In this document: in pieces, positions 14,576 to 21,880 of the stretch
Numbering within the stretch: the first letter of the stretch is position 1
Layout of the letters: each line of letters starts with the position of its first letter
From: Candidatus Aerophobota bacterium
GTDB taxonomy: Bacteria > Aerophobota > Aerophobia > Aerophobales > B3-G15
Length of the DNA stretch: 21,880 nucleotides
Assembly (NCBI GenBank): GCA_030607715.1
Contig: JAUWJM010000012.1
Location: 1 to 21,880 of the forward strand
Reading direction: 5' to 3'
Notes under the pieces: model-generated
Told to the model about the DNA's origin: nothing
The model's input: only the letters and a program-made list of their open reading frames with translations
Database searches by the model: none
Translations under genes and position numbers: made by a program

Positions 14576-14603
14576 TTGACGAAATCATTTTATTTAGTAT
14601 TAA
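14576..14603 (+). promoter_or_regulatory. Likely promoter for the 178-residue gene
   Basis: TTGACG at 14576-14581 and TATTAA at 14598-14603, spaced 16 bases, precede the start at 14638 with a short AT-rich leader containing AAGGAG. Confidence 0.5.
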
Positions 14604-14637
14604 TTAACAATATTAAATAAATTATAAGGAGCGGTTA

Positions 14638-15174
14638 ATGGATTTAGAGGAAAAATGGGAGAGAGCCGTTAGGGAAACTAAAATCTTAAAATACCGATTG
14701 AGAAACCTTTTAACTTTTGAATCCACAGAGCTTCCCTATATCTCCTTAGCTGAGTCATCAATTAATCTTGGAGATACAGTAATTCGCGAGGGGAAAGTTG
14801 CAGTTCACAGACCTTTAATTGTTTTGCCCCGGGAATTTTATGCTCACTTTGAAGGTTTTGAATTTGAGGAGAATTACCAGGCAAGTAGTGAAGATATTCG
14901 TAGATTTCTCTTAATGAGGGGAATTTCTTTCCCTTCTTTGAAATACAAGAATGAGATTTATAATATTAGTGTTCATGAGGGGAATTTAGAAAAATCAATA
15001 GGGTTTTTTTCTGATCAACTGGAGAGAAAGGAGGATACCCATTCTGGGTTGATAGTGGGTCCGGAAGATAGCTGGCAGTTTTCGGTTTTAATTTATGTAA
15101 CTGCTATGGCTGTAAGATCGGCAGACAGCGATATTGAACAGATTATCGAGAGACTAAGAAGGGGAAGAAATTAA
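14638..15174 (+). CDS. Conserved-looking protein of unknown function, 178 residues
   Basis: Not recognised. The reading frame is well supported: ATG with AAGGAG at good spacing, a nearby promoter, and codon use like its neighbours. The protein is soluble, acidic and charged, with no signal peptide, membrane segment or cysteine motif. It opens with a helical charged stretch (residues 1-25). A mixed middle part includes RPLIVLPREFYAHF near 61 and RRFLLMRGISFPSLKY near 88. Toward the end, HSGLIVGPEDSWQFSVLIYVTAM near 135 precedes a helical, charged tail (IEQIIERLRRGRN). It stands alone, divergent from lipA and convergent with queD, so context gives no function. Confidence 0.8.
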   Translation: MDLEEKWERAVRETKILKYRLRNLLTFESTELPYISLAESSINLGDTVIREGKVAVHRPLIVLPREFYAHFEGFEFEENYQASSEDIRRFLLMRGISFPSLKYKNEIYNISVHEGNLEKSIGFFSDQLERKEDTHSGLIVGPEDSWQFSVLIYVTAMAVRSADSDIEQIIERLRRGRN

Positions 15175-15207
15175 TGCCAGTCCTTCCTTTTAGTTTCTTT
15201 TGAGTTG

Positions 15208-15561
15208 TTACGTTTTTTCAAAGTCTTTCCCTCTGTAGGTTACAGAGCTTGTAGGTGATTCCCATACTTTAATTTCGTAAAGGGGCAGGTCTTTTAATTT
15301 TCCCCAGATCCACAGAGTAATATTTTCTGTTGAAGGTTGAGGGAAAAGATCATTAAGGTAACTGTGATCAAGCTTACCAATTACTCTTTTTTTTACTATC
15401 CTTTTCAATTGAATGAAATCATAAGCAATTCCATTTTCATTCACCGGAGTTTTAACAGTAACTCTAACCGTCCAGTGATGGCCGTGCAACTTCTCACATT
15501 TACCCTGGTAGTTTTTCAAGTTGTGAGCAGCATCAAAACTAAATTCTTTACTAATCAGCAT
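15208..15561 (-). CDS. queD: 6-carboxy-5,6,7,8-tetrahydropterin synthase (QueD/PTPS family)
   Basis: Converts 7,8-dihydroneopterin triphosphate to 6-carboxytetrahydropterin in queuosine/7-deazapurine synthesis. It has 117 residues, the usual size. Zinc ligands are H13 (FDAAH) and H26/H28 (LHGHHW); the catalytic Cys is C22 (CEKLHGH). LDHSYLND near 64 and STENITLWIW near 77 are family signatures, and the glutamate in VWESPTSSV is expected in the active site. The start overlaps the end of the upstream protease gene by 11 bases, indicating translational coupling. No queC, queE or queF is in view. A tetrahydrobiopterin-type synthase is an alternative, but the CxxxHGH form favours QueD. Confidence 0.9.
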   Translation of the reverse strand: MLISKEFSFDAAHNLKNYQGKCEKLHGHHWTVRVTVKTPVNENGIAYDFIQLKRIVKKRVIGKLDHSYLNDLFPQPSTENITLWIWGKLKDLPLYEIKVWESPTSSVTYRGKDFEKT

Positions 15562-16294
15562 TTTTATCTTTTTTCTCTTCCGGAGTAATGGGCTCCTTCT
15601 TTATCCTCAATCCTCCTTCACTTAACAGCTCATCGGCTAATCCAAACTCTATTGCCTCTTTGGCAGTAAGCCATACCTCGGTTTTCATCATCTCTTTTAT
15701 CTCATCCTGGGGTTTCCTGGTATTTTCAGCTAAAAGATAGTACATCTGATCCTCTATTTTAGTGAGAGCCTTACTTAACTGACGAAAATCCTCAAAACTG
15801 GAGCTCCAGTTCTCAAGGACAATGTTAGGTTGATGTAGCATAACTATGGTATGTTCACCAATGTATCTTTGATCGCCAGAACTTAAGATAAGGGCAGCCC
15901 CAGAAATTGCCTTGCCCAGAGCAACAGTTACCACTGGACGGCCCAGATTTTTAATAACATCACAGATGGCCATCACTGCCATTGATGATCCCCCGGAAGA
16001 GGATATCCTTATACCAATAGGAGCTGTTTCTGGCTGGGAATCCAAATTTATCAGAGCAGTTACGACCTCCTCTGCTTTACCTTCGTCTATTTGTCCTGAT
16101 ACGATGACCCAGTCATTGCGACCAATTTCGGGCATTTCTGCCCAACAAGATCCAGTAATCACCAACAAAAAAATAACCAATAGTATTACTTTTTTGCCTA
16201 TCTCTCCAATTGTTTTATAAAAAAAGGCTTTTCTCCAAAAAGTGTGGTAAGATAGAAACATTTCATTAAACTTTGTAAACCAATAAAAAAGCAT
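15551..16294 (-). CDS. Secreted or membrane-anchored ClpP-like serine protease
   Basis: A ClpP/crotonase-fold serine peptidase, 247 residues, with an unusual 50-residue leader. A basic N-terminal part is followed by a hydrophobic core (VILLVIFLLVITG, 36-48) ending CWA, which looks like a signal peptide or anchor. The domain has ISSSGGSSMAVMAICDVI near 97, the catalytic serine S131 (GKAISGAALILSSG), and H154 (VMLHQP). The usual third residue, Asp, is replaced by Glu206 (TEVWLTAKEAIEFGLAD), as in several phage prohead-type relatives. It is not the housekeeping ClpP, which lacks a leader and works with ClpX/ClpA inside the cell. It may process exported proteins. The start is well set: ATG behind AAGGAGG. 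It is co-transcribed with queD. Confidence 0.85.
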   Translation of the reverse strand: MLFYWFTKFNEMFLSYHTFWRKAFFYKTIGEIGKKVILLVIFLLVITGSCWAEMPEIGRNDWVIVSGQIDEGKAEEVVTALINLDSQPETAPIGIRISSSGGSSMAVMAICDVIKNLGRPVVTVALGKAISGAALILSSGDQRYIGEHTIVMLHQPNIVLENWSSSFEDFRQLSKALTKIEDQMYYLLAENTRKPQDEIKEMMKTEVWLTAKEAIEFGLADELLSEGGLRIKKEPITPEEKKDKNAD

Positions 16295-16346
16295 CTGCTG
16301 ATCCTCCTTATAATGTAGATAGTAATAGTTTAGCTTTCATAAAGGG

Positions 16347-16499
16347 CTTTGGGTATCCCACGAAAAACGACCTCGCAAGATTTTTATACTAATCCTTACT
16401 TTAGTGAAGCTCGGTCTCCGCTTTTTGGCTGTGCAAACTTATAGAGATGACCTTATTTTCCCCTTCGCCAAAAAAAGGTTTTTTTAGGGATACCCAAAG
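16347..16499. repeat. MITE-like element with 13-bp perfect terminal inverted repeats
   Basis: CTTTGGGTATCCC at 16347-16359 is exactly complementary to GGGATACCCAAAG at 16487-16499, and partial complementarity continues inwards (A-rich run against T-rich run, then GACC/GGTT pieces). The 153-base span has no gene. The size and ends suggest a non-autonomous mobile element. No clear target duplication was found. Confidence 0.55.
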
Positions 16500-16605
16500 C
16501 TCCATAGAGCTTATCTTTTAGGAAAACTTACCTATTACATTTATAAGAATAACAAATACAAGAAGAGATGTCAAATTTTAGAAAATTTCTCTGTATTTAA
16601 TGGCA

Positions 16606-16638
16606 TTGACAGAACTTATGAATGTAGTAAGCTACATT
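16606..16638 (+). promoter_or_regulatory. TTGACA box followed by a palindromic operator-like site
   Basis: TTGACA at 16606-16611 is followed by AATGTAGTAAGCTACATT at 16621-16638, a perfect inverted repeat (7-base arms, 4-base centre) lying where a -10 box would be. TAAGCT at 16628 gives a 16-base spacing. It lies about 410 bases before the CoA-transferase start. It may be a repressed promoter for the acyl-CoA operon or for nothing now present. Confidence 0.45.
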
Positions 16639-16723
16639 TAGTTTCTTAAGGGGAATTAAACTATTTGGGGTGGGGAGATAAGATAAAAAGACCAAAATAA
16701 AAACTTAAAGTAGAGAATTACTA

Positions 16724-16985
16724 TTCAGCCACCAAGGCAGCAGGGCACGAAGACACTAAGATAAATGCGTGAATGAGTTGATGCGTAGAAGAGGCAAAGG
16801 GCTAAAGGCAATATGTAATAAGTAATGTGTAAATGGGTAAAAACCAAACAAACGAGACTGAATAGACCGAATAGACTGAATAAACCAGACAAACGAAACG
16901 AACCACGAGATTACACAAGATTAACACAAAAGAGAGATAGACGGATTATAAATTCATATCACTCCTTGATGACTTAGTGGCTGAA
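16724..16985. repeat. Second inverted-repeat element before the acyl-CoA operon
   Basis: TTCAGCCAC at 16724-16732 is exactly complementary to 16977-16985, and the match extends imperfectly to about 18 of 22 bases. Inside are low-complexity pieces: three 9-base units GAATAGACC, GAATAGACT and GAATAAACC at 16860-16886, plus ACACAAGATTAACACAAA-like sequence. Such composition is common in dispersed intergenic repeats. Together with the element at 16347-16499 this fills most of the 755-base gap 16295-17049; no gene is seen there. Confidence 0.5.
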
Positions 16986-17049
16986 CTGTTAGGAAAGAAG
17001 TACTATAAAAAATCTCTGGAAGTATTTATGGAAAGATAGGAGTAATACC

Positions 17050-18627
17050 TTGAGTAAGACCCTCACATCTGAAGAAGCAGTAAAGTTAATAAAAGATGGG
17101 GATACTGTTGCTATTGGACGCTTTGTTGGGAGTGGTCATCCAGAAGAACTAACGGTTGCATTGGAAAAAAGATTTCTTGAAACAGATAAGCCAATAGATC
17201 TTACTGTAGTGGGTGCGGCAGGTCAAGGTGATGGACAGAATAAAGGGCAAAATCACCTGGCACATGAGAAACTTGTCAAAAGAGTTATAGAGGGACATTG
17301 GAATTTAGTTCCTAAATTAGGTAAGCTGGCCTTAGAGAATAAGATCGAAGCATATAACTTTCCTCAGGGAGTGATTTCTTGTCTATTTCGAGAAATAGCT
17401 GGTGGCAGACCTGGCTTTATTACTCATACAGGACTCAAAACCTTTGTAGATCCGCGGATAAGTGGTGGGAAGGTTAACAAGAGAACAAAGGAGGATCTGG
17501 TTAAACTTATAGAACTTTCAGGACGAGAATGGTTGTTTTATAAAGCATTCCCCATTAACGTTTCGTTTATTAGAGGTACTACAGCCGATTTGAGTGGAAA
17601 CATTACCATGGAAAAGGAAGCAGGTTCATTAGAAATGTTACCAATGGCACAAGCTACCAAAAATTCTGGTGGTATAGTTATTGCACAGGTAGAAAGACTT
17701 TCACAGAACAGGAGATTTAAACCATATGATGTAAAGATACCTGGGATTTATGTAGATTATATTGTGGTAGCAAAACCGGAGAATCATCCACAGACGTTCG
17801 CTGAACAGTATAATCCATCATACTCAGGGGAGATATTTGTTCCGCTTAGCGAGGTTGAACCATTACCGCTAAATATAAGAAAAGCTATCTCTCGAAGAGC
17901 TGTAATGGAACTAAAGCCAGATGTCATTGTTAACTTGGGGATTGGTATGTCAGAAAGTGTTGCATCAGTGGCGGCCGAAGAAGGTTTAAGCATTCTAATG
18001 AGTCTAACAGTTGAAACTGGTGCCTGTGGGGGTATTCCTGCAGGAGGACTGAGTTTTGGGGCGTCCGCAAACCCTGATGCAATCATTGATCAACCATATC
18101 AGTTTGACTTCTATGATGGCGGTGGCCTGAATATAGCTTTTTTGGGCCTGGCTCAAGTGGATAAATATGGAAATGTAAATGTCAGTCGGTTCGGTCAAAG
18201 GTTAGCTGGTTGCGGTGGTTTTATAAATATTGCCCAAAATACAGAAAAGGTAGTGTTTCTTGGAGGATTCATGGCTGGTGGAGCTCATATTGACATTCAG
18301 AATGGAAAAGTAAAAATTGTGAAAGAGGGACGAATTAAGAAATTTCTAAATGATGTAGAACAAATTACATTTAGTGGCCAATATGCAAAAGATGTTGGGA
18401 AAGAGGTTCTATATGTTACAGAAAGAGCTGTTTTTGAATTAAGGAGGAAAGGAGTAACTCTAATTGAAATTGCTCCTGGTGTAGATTTAGATAGAGATAT
18501 TTTTCCTCAAATGAGGTTCAAACCAGAAATTGCGGATGATTTGCACGAAATGGACCTACGAATCTTTAGAGAAGAAAAAATGGGGATAAAAGAGGAGATT
18601 CTATCTAAAAAAGAAAGGTGCAAATGA
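17050..18627 (+). CDS. Fused alpha/beta CoA-transferase (3-oxoacid/acetate type)
   Basis: A family I CoA-transferase with both subunits in one chain, 525 residues, like YdiF and the mammalian SCOT layout. It moves CoA between acyl-CoA and a free acid such as acetate or acetoacetate through a glutamyl-CoA intermediate. The alpha half opens with [28 protein letters not shown] and includes [19 protein letters not shown] near 118. The beta half opens near residue 278 ([19 protein letters not shown]). The catalytic Glu is E322 ([10 protein letters not shown]), followed by [21 protein letters not shown]. The start is TTG with TAGGAG 8-9 bases upstream; no in-frame ATG fits better. It is the first gene of a tight plus-strand operon whose next gene overlaps its stop. 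Confidence 0.92.
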   Translation: MSKTLTSEEAVKLIKDGDTVAIGRFVGSGHPEELTVALEKRFLETDKPIDLTVVGAAGQGDGQNKGQNHLAHEKLVKRVIEGHWNLVPKLGKLALENKIEAYNFPQGVISCLFREIAGGRPGFITHTGLKTFVDPRISGGKVNKRTKEDLVKLIELSGREWLFYKAFPINVSFIRGTTADLSGNITMEKEAGSLEMLPMAQATKNSGGIVIAQVERLSQNRRFKPYDVKIPGIYVDYIVVAKPENHPQTFAEQYNPSYSGEIFVPLSEVEPLPLNIRKAISRRAVMELKPDVIVNLGIGMSESVASVAAEEGLSILMSLTVETGACGGIPAGGLSFGASANPDAIIDQPYQFDFYDGGGLNIAFLGLAQVDKYGNVNVSRFGQRLAGCGGFINIAQNTEKVVFLGGFMAGGAHIDIQNGKVKIVKEGRIKKFLNDVEQITFSGQYAKDVGKEVLYVTERAVFELRRKGVTLIEIAPGVDLDRDIFPQMRFKPEIADDLHEMDLRIFREEKMGIKEEILSKKERCK

Positions 18628-19472
18628 GGATCAATAAGATTGGAGTTATAGGTGCAGGCACTTTGGGCTGCGGAATTTCTCAAGTATTTGCGTCTGAGGG
18701 TTTAGATGTAATAATGAGAGATCTGACCCCAGAGCTTATTGATAAGGGGATTGAAAGAATAGCAAAAAATCTACAGAGAAGTGTAGAAAAAAAGAGGATA
18801 ACAGACAAGCAAAAGGAAGGGGTAATGCAGTGTATCAGGGGAACTACAGAATTAAAAGATTTAAAAGAGGTAGACTTTATAATAGAGGCCATCTTTGAGG
18901 ACTTTAACATCAAAAAAAGTTTATATGAAGAACTTAAATTAATCTGTAAAAAAGAAGCTATCATAGCATCTAATACATCATCAATTTCCATTACAGCTTT
19001 AGCCTCATCAACTGATAAGCCAGAAAAATTTGTTGGAATGCACTTTTTCAACCCCGCACAAATTATGAAGCTTGTAGAAGTTATTGCCGGCGAGCAAACA
19101 TCTGAGGAAACGATCAAAATCACCGAGGAACTTACAAGAAAAATAGGAAAAACACCTGTAAGGATAAAAGATTGGCCGGGTTTTGTCGTTAATAGAGCTT
19201 TAATGCCACTCATAAATGAGGCTTGCTATATGTTGATGGAGGGAGTAGCAACCAAAGAAGGTATAGATACTGCTATGAGATTGGGAGCAAATCATCCAAT
19301 GGGTCCTCTGGAATTAGGAGATTTAATTGGTTTGGATATATGTTTAGACATAATGAAAGTGTTATACCATGAGTTCGGTGATCCAAAATACAGACCCTGT
19401 CCCTTGCTAAAGAAAATGGTAAATACAGGTTACTTAGGGAGAAAATGCAAGAAAGGATTTTATACCTATTAG
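18624..19472 (+). CDS. 3-hydroxyacyl-CoA dehydrogenase (3-hydroxybutyryl-CoA type)
   Basis: An NAD(P)-dependent dehydrogenase that interconverts 3-hydroxyacyl-CoA and 3-oxoacyl-CoA, 282 residues, the single-function size. Rossmann motif GAGTLG at 10-15; the catalytic segment is SNTSSISIT near 115 and the catalytic His in GMHFFNP near 137; the C-terminal domain begins at [31 protein letters not shown] is typical. The frame is open from a GTG at 18618, but the ATG at 18624 forms an ATGA overlap with the upstream stop and has AAAGG in place, so it is preferred. It is coupled to the CoA-transferase. Short-chain (C4) use is inferred from the neighbours. No enoyl-CoA hydratase is present. Confidence 0.94.
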   Translation: MRINKIGVIGAGTLGCGISQVFASEGLDVIMRDLTPELIDKGIERIAKNLQRSVEKKRITDKQKEGVMQCIRGTTELKDLKEVDFIIEAIFEDFNIKKSLYEELKLICKKEAIIASNTSSISITALASSTDKPEKFVGMHFFNPAQIMKLVEVIAGEQTSEETIKITEELTRKIGKTPVRIKDWPGFVVNRALMPLINEACYMLMEGVATKEGIDTAMRLGANHPMGPLELGDLIGLDICLDIMKVLYHEFGDPKYRPCPLLKKMVNTGYLGRKCKKGFYTY

Positions 19473-19552
19473 AGATGATAAAATGAAGTCCCTTTTTAGA
19501 AAAGAGAAGGAAACTTATGTTTAAAGGAAGTCAATATTAGGAGTGGTAAAAA

Positions 19553-20779
19553 ATGAGTGAGGTAGACATTGTAGGAGTGGGAATGACCACCTTTACCAAA
19601 CACCCCGATAAAACAGGAAGGGATTTAATCGCCGAAGCTACCAGAGAGGCGGTATCTCACGTTGATAAAGGAATTAATCTTAAAAAGGATGTAAAAGCAC
19701 TGTTCGTAGGTTATTTCACCCCCGAGATGTATGAGCACCAGGGACACACATCAGCATTGTATGCCGAATGGTTGGGATTAAGTGGGATACCAGCATTCAG
19801 GACTGAAGCTGCTTGCTGTTCATCCTCTTGTGCAATCGCCACTGGTTATTGGGCGATAGCTTCTGGGACATACGATGTAGTGATGGTTGCTGGTGTCGAA
19901 AAAATGACAAATTTACCCACTATTGGGGTTACAGATGCCCTATCTGTCGGGACAGATGATGTATACGAGCTTCCAGCAGGAGTGACTTTTCCTGGGCTGT
20001 TTGCCCTTATGGCTCAGGAATACTTTAAAAAATACAATGTTACCTGGGAGGAGATGCAAGCAATCCCGATTAAGAATCACCACAATGGTACAATGAATCC
20101 TAAAGCCCAATTCAGGTCAGAAATCATAGATACAGCAAAGAAAGTAGGCGCAGAAAAAGGGGTAATATTTAAAAATGAAATGGATTTCCTGATATCCAAG
20201 TACAATCCAGTGATTGCCTATCCATTAAGGCTTTTTGATTGTTGTCCCATATCCGATGGAGCCACTGTAGCATTTTTGACTAAAGGTGAGGTATCAAAAA
20301 GATACACTGATATGCCCCTTCGTATTATCGGCTTAGGTTTAGGTACAGATACGATTACTCTACAGGGAAGAGAAGATTTGACAACGTCCAGAGCTACTGT
20401 AAATGCCAGTCGTTTTGCCTATAAAATGGCAGGAATCAAACCTAAAGATGTGGATATAGCCGAAGTCCACGATTGTTTTACTATAAATGAGGCAATCATA
20501 AGTGAGGATCTTGAATTTTTTGAAAGAGGTGAAGGCATAAAGGCAGCAAAAGAAGGGAGAACTTCATTGACCGGTGACAAACCCATAAATACAGATGGTG
20601 GATTAAAGTGTAAGGGGCATCCAGTTGGAGCGACTGGTATCGGAATGCTCAACGAGATATGGCTACAGTTAAGAGGGCAGGCTGACAAACGACAGATACA
20701 GAGTAATCCAGAAATCGGGCTCATAATAAATGTAGGCGGATCGGGTGCAAGTGCTGTGGTCCTAATACTTGGGAGATAA
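19553..20779 (+). CDS. SCP2-type thiolase (acetoacetyl-CoA thiolase-like)
   Basis: A thiolase-superfamily enzyme, 408 residues, of the SCP-x/archaeal type. The nucleophilic Cys is C88 (EAACCSSSCA), followed by GVEKMTNLP. VHDCFTINEAI near 304 replaces the NEAFA of classical thiolases. The second cysteine is in CKGHPVGATG near 352, followed by NVGGSGASAVVL at the end. It would condense or cleave acetoacetyl-CoA or a longer 3-oxoacyl-CoA. In archaea this thiolase type forms a stable complex with a DUF35 protein, and that partner is encoded 5 bases downstream. The ATG is preceded by AGGAG. There is an 80-base gap from the dehydrogenase gene with no evident terminator. Confidence 0.93.
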   Translation: MSEVDIVGVGMTTFTKHPDKTGRDLIAEATREAVSHVDKGINLKKDVKALFVGYFTPEMYEHQGHTSALYAEWLGLSGIPAFRTEAACCSSSCAIATGYWAIASGTYDVVMVAGVEKMTNLPTIGVTDALSVGTDDVYELPAGVTFPGLFALMAQEYFKKYNVTWEEMQAIPIKNHHNGTMNPKAQFRSEIIDTAKKVGAEKGVIFKNEMDFLISKYNPVIAYPLRLFDCCPISDGATVAFLTKGEVSKRYTDMPLRIIGLGLGTDTITLQGREDLTTSRATVNASRFAYKMAGIKPKDVDIAEVHDCFTINEAIISEDLEFFERGEGIKAAKEGRTSLTGDKPINTDGGLKCKGHPVGATGIGMLNEIWLQLRGQADKRQIQSNPEIGLIINVGGSGASAVVLILGR

Positions 20780-20784
20780 AAGAA

Positions 20785-21189
20785 ATGAGTGAGCAGGTTG
20801 AGCCTCTTTTAATTAAACATTATTTAGATGGGCTGGAAAAAGGGGAAATCATAGGAAGTAAGTGCAAGAAATGCGGAACTTTGTCAATACCGCTTAAACC
20901 TGTATGTGCAAAATGTGGAAATTTTGACCTGGAAGAGATTGAATCTAAAGGCGAGGGAGACCTAAGAAGTTTTACAGTTATCTATGTAGCGCTACCCAAT
21001 CTAGTGGATAAAGCTCCCTATGTAGTTGGCTTAGTGCATTTAGATGAGGGACCTTCTATTATGGGTAGGTTGATTGGAGTGGATACCACCAAACCCGAGA
21101 AAATCAAGATAGGAACAAGGATGAAGTTCGAGACTTTAAAAGAAAACGGAAAGGTAGTAGTCGCATTTAGGCCTTACCTGGGTAAATGA
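20785..21189 (+). CDS. DUF35 zinc-ribbon/OB-fold acyl-CoA-binding protein
   Basis: A small protein (134 residues) with an N-terminal helix, a zinc ribbon (C27, C30, C41, C44: CKKCG and CAKCG) and an OB-fold (GDLRSFTVIYVALPNLVDKAPYVVGLVHLDEG and onward). Such proteins bind SCP2-type thiolases or related enzymes and hold or channel the CoA moiety; they are not catalysts alone. It lies directly after the thiolase with an RBS inside the thiolase end (GGGAG), so the two are almost certainly co-expressed. It is the last gene of the acyl-CoA operon. No strong terminator hairpin is visible after it. Confidence 0.93.
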   Translation: MSEQVEPLLIKHYLDGLEKGEIIGSKCKKCGTLSIPLKPVCAKCGNFDLEEIESKGEGDLRSFTVIYVALPNLVDKAPYVVGLVHLDEGPSIMGRLIGVDTTKPEKIKIGTRMKFETLKENGKVVVAFRPYLGK

Positions 21190-21444
21190 AACTGGTTTAT
21201 TAGAAAGACAGGAAAGTTTCGTAATCTCATCGATTTCAAAAATTACAGAGGTGGAATAGAAATTTTTGTTTGAATGAAGTTAGACCCTTGACAAGGAAAA
21301 AGCTGACCCGACTTCCACAAAAATAAGAGTTTTTAGGGAACTTTGATGAACGAAACCCTTTATTTATCGGCTCATTGTTTTAAAAGTTCAAAATAGTGAC
21401 TGGATAAACCCATAAAATGCCATGAATAGTTAATTTTTGATTGA
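21190..21444. other. Intergenic, nothing recognisable
   Basis: AT-rich stretch with stops in all frames and no clear terminator, promoter or repeat. It may include decayed N-terminal parts of the recombinase fragment that follows, but no match could be recognised by eye. Confidence 0.4.
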
Positions 21445-21594
21445 GAATGTGGAAGTTGGATTAGTACAGGAATGAGAAAGGCAGAAATCTTAAATCTAAA
21501 ATGGGAAGATATTGACTTTTGTCAAAAAATGATATACTTATTAGAAATGAAGAGTAACGAGAAAAGAGAAATTTCTACTGAATCAGACGGTTGA
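21445..21594 (+). pseudogene. Tyrosine recombinase (integrase) fragment
   Basis: An in-frame stretch reads STGMRKAEILNLKWEDIDF followed by IYLLEMKSNEKREIS. This is the box I region of phage/ICE-type tyrosine recombinases (TGxRxxEILxLxWxDID, with the first catalytic Arg) and the following beta-hairpin ending in the conserved Lys region. There is no start, a stop precedes the frame at 21442-21444, and the frame ends at TGA 21592 before the box II HxxR and Tyr. It is a small remnant only. Its position 45 bases before a tRNA cluster is typical for integration sites. Confidence 0.75.
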
Positions 21595-21638
21595 ATTTAT
21601 TCTTTGAGGTGCTGATTAACAAAGCATTTATGAAATTT

Positions 21639-21715
21639 GCGCCTGTAGCTCAGTTGGATAGAGCAACGGATTTCTAATCCGTGGGTCGGGGGTTCGAATC
21701 CCTCCAGGCGTGCCA
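21639..21715 (+). tRNA. tRNA-Arg (anticodon TCT)
   Basis: A complete cloverleaf: acceptor GCGCCTG with CAGGCGT, D-arm GCTCAGTTGGATAGAGC, and anticodon stem ACGGA/TCCGT with loop TTTCTAA. The anticodon TCT is at 21673-21675, and the T-arm is GGGGG-TTCGAAT-CCCTC. The terminal CCA is encoded (21713-21715). It reads AGA/AGG arginine codons. Confidence 0.96.
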
Positions 21716-21725
21716 AGAAATTATT

Positions 21726-21798
21726 GCGGGGGTAGCTCAGTTGGTAGAGCATCGGCCTTCCAAGCCGATGGTCGCGGGGTCGAATCCCGTTCCCCGCT
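21726..21798 (+). tRNA. tRNA-Gly (anticodon TCC)
   Basis: A complete cloverleaf: acceptor GCGGGGG with TCCCCGC, and anticodon stem TCGGC/GCCGA with loop CTTCCAA. The anticodon TCC is at 21759-21761. The T-arm is CGGGG-TCGAATC-CCG with a usual T-loop shape. The discriminator is T and no CCA is encoded, so CCA must be added after transcription, in contrast to the neighbouring tRNA-Arg. Confidence 0.95.
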
Positions 21799-21804
21799 CT
21801 ATAT

Positions 21805-21880
21805 GGTGAGCGTAGCTCAGTTGGTTAGAGCACTGGACTGTGGCTCCAGATGTCGGGGGTTCAAATCCCCTCGCTCACCC
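21805..21880 (+). tRNA. tRNA-His (anticodon GTG), at window edge
   Basis: The acceptor GTGAGCG pairs with CGCTCAC and is preceded by the extra G-1 (21805), which pairs with C73 at 21879, the hallmark of tRNA-His. Anticodon stem CTGGA/TCCAG, loop CTGTGGC, anticodon GTG at 21840-21842. The last base of the window is C, so a CCA end may be encoded just outside. Confidence 0.95.

Noticed and set aside
16860..16886. Three 9-base direct units as a CRISPR or iteron array
   Set aside because: Units are contiguous, few and imperfect, with no spacers or nearby cas or replication genes.
17784..18086. Minus-strand frame within the CoA-transferase gene
   Set aside because: Antisense to the catalytic Glu region; shadow of a real gene.
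18680..19213. 177-codon minus-strand frame in the dehydrogenase gene
   Set aside because: Long but antisense to an unmistakable dehydrogenase; serine-rich translation is a codon-bias artefact.
21290..21320. TTGACA promoter after the DUF35 gene
   Set aside because: No acceptable -10 box at 15-19 bases and no gene follows.

Overview
The window looks like chromosomal DNA of an uncultured, low-GC, AT-rich bacterium. Ribosome binding sites are of the AAGGAGG type, promoters are of the TTGACA type, and several starts are TTG or GTG. Intergenic spaces carry several small dispersed inverted-repeat elements. A low-GC anaerobic lineage (Atribacterota-like or Firmicutes-like) is a guess from style and gene content; nothing here fixes the phylum.

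Positions 228-13425, minus strand, read in transcription order from the right: a GntR/UTRA regulator, three tandem paralogs of the arylsulfate sulfotransferase (ASST) beta-propeller family (the last one broken by a frameshift), a doubtful small ORF overlapping a strong hairpin, a CUT1-type sugar importer (binding protein and two permeases, no ATPase), a sulfatase-superfamily hydrolase, an orphan CysD/PAPS-reductase-family protein, and ATP sulfurylase (sat). After about 500 bases with a dispersed repeat comes a LacI-type regulator with a palindromic operator next to its own start. All genes share one strand with short to moderate gaps. The set reads as one system for importing and handling a sulfate-bearing small molecule or saccharide, with sulfate (de)transfer in the cytoplasm and activation of sulfate to APS. 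This combination is the most novel part of the window. Four of its enzymes end in a similar C-terminal tail, R(L/V)xxLG(Y).

Positions 13540-16294 are housekeeping or miscellaneous: lipA (minus), an unrecognised 178-residue protein (plus), queD overlapping a secreted ClpP-like serine protease (both minus).

Positions 16295-17049 are a 755-base gap with two MITE-like inverted-repeat elements and a TTGACA box followed by a palindrome.

Positions 17050-21189, plus strand, form a compact acyl-CoA operon: fused two-domain CoA-transferase, 3-hydroxyacyl-CoA dehydrogenase, SCP2-type thiolase and DUF35 zinc-ribbon/OB protein. It fits acetoacetate or short-chain 3-oxoacid metabolism.

Positions 21445-21880 hold a decayed tyrosine-recombinase fragment followed by tRNA-Arg(TCT), tRNA-Gly(TCC) and tRNA-His(GTG), a pattern consistent with an old integration scar beside a tRNA cluster.
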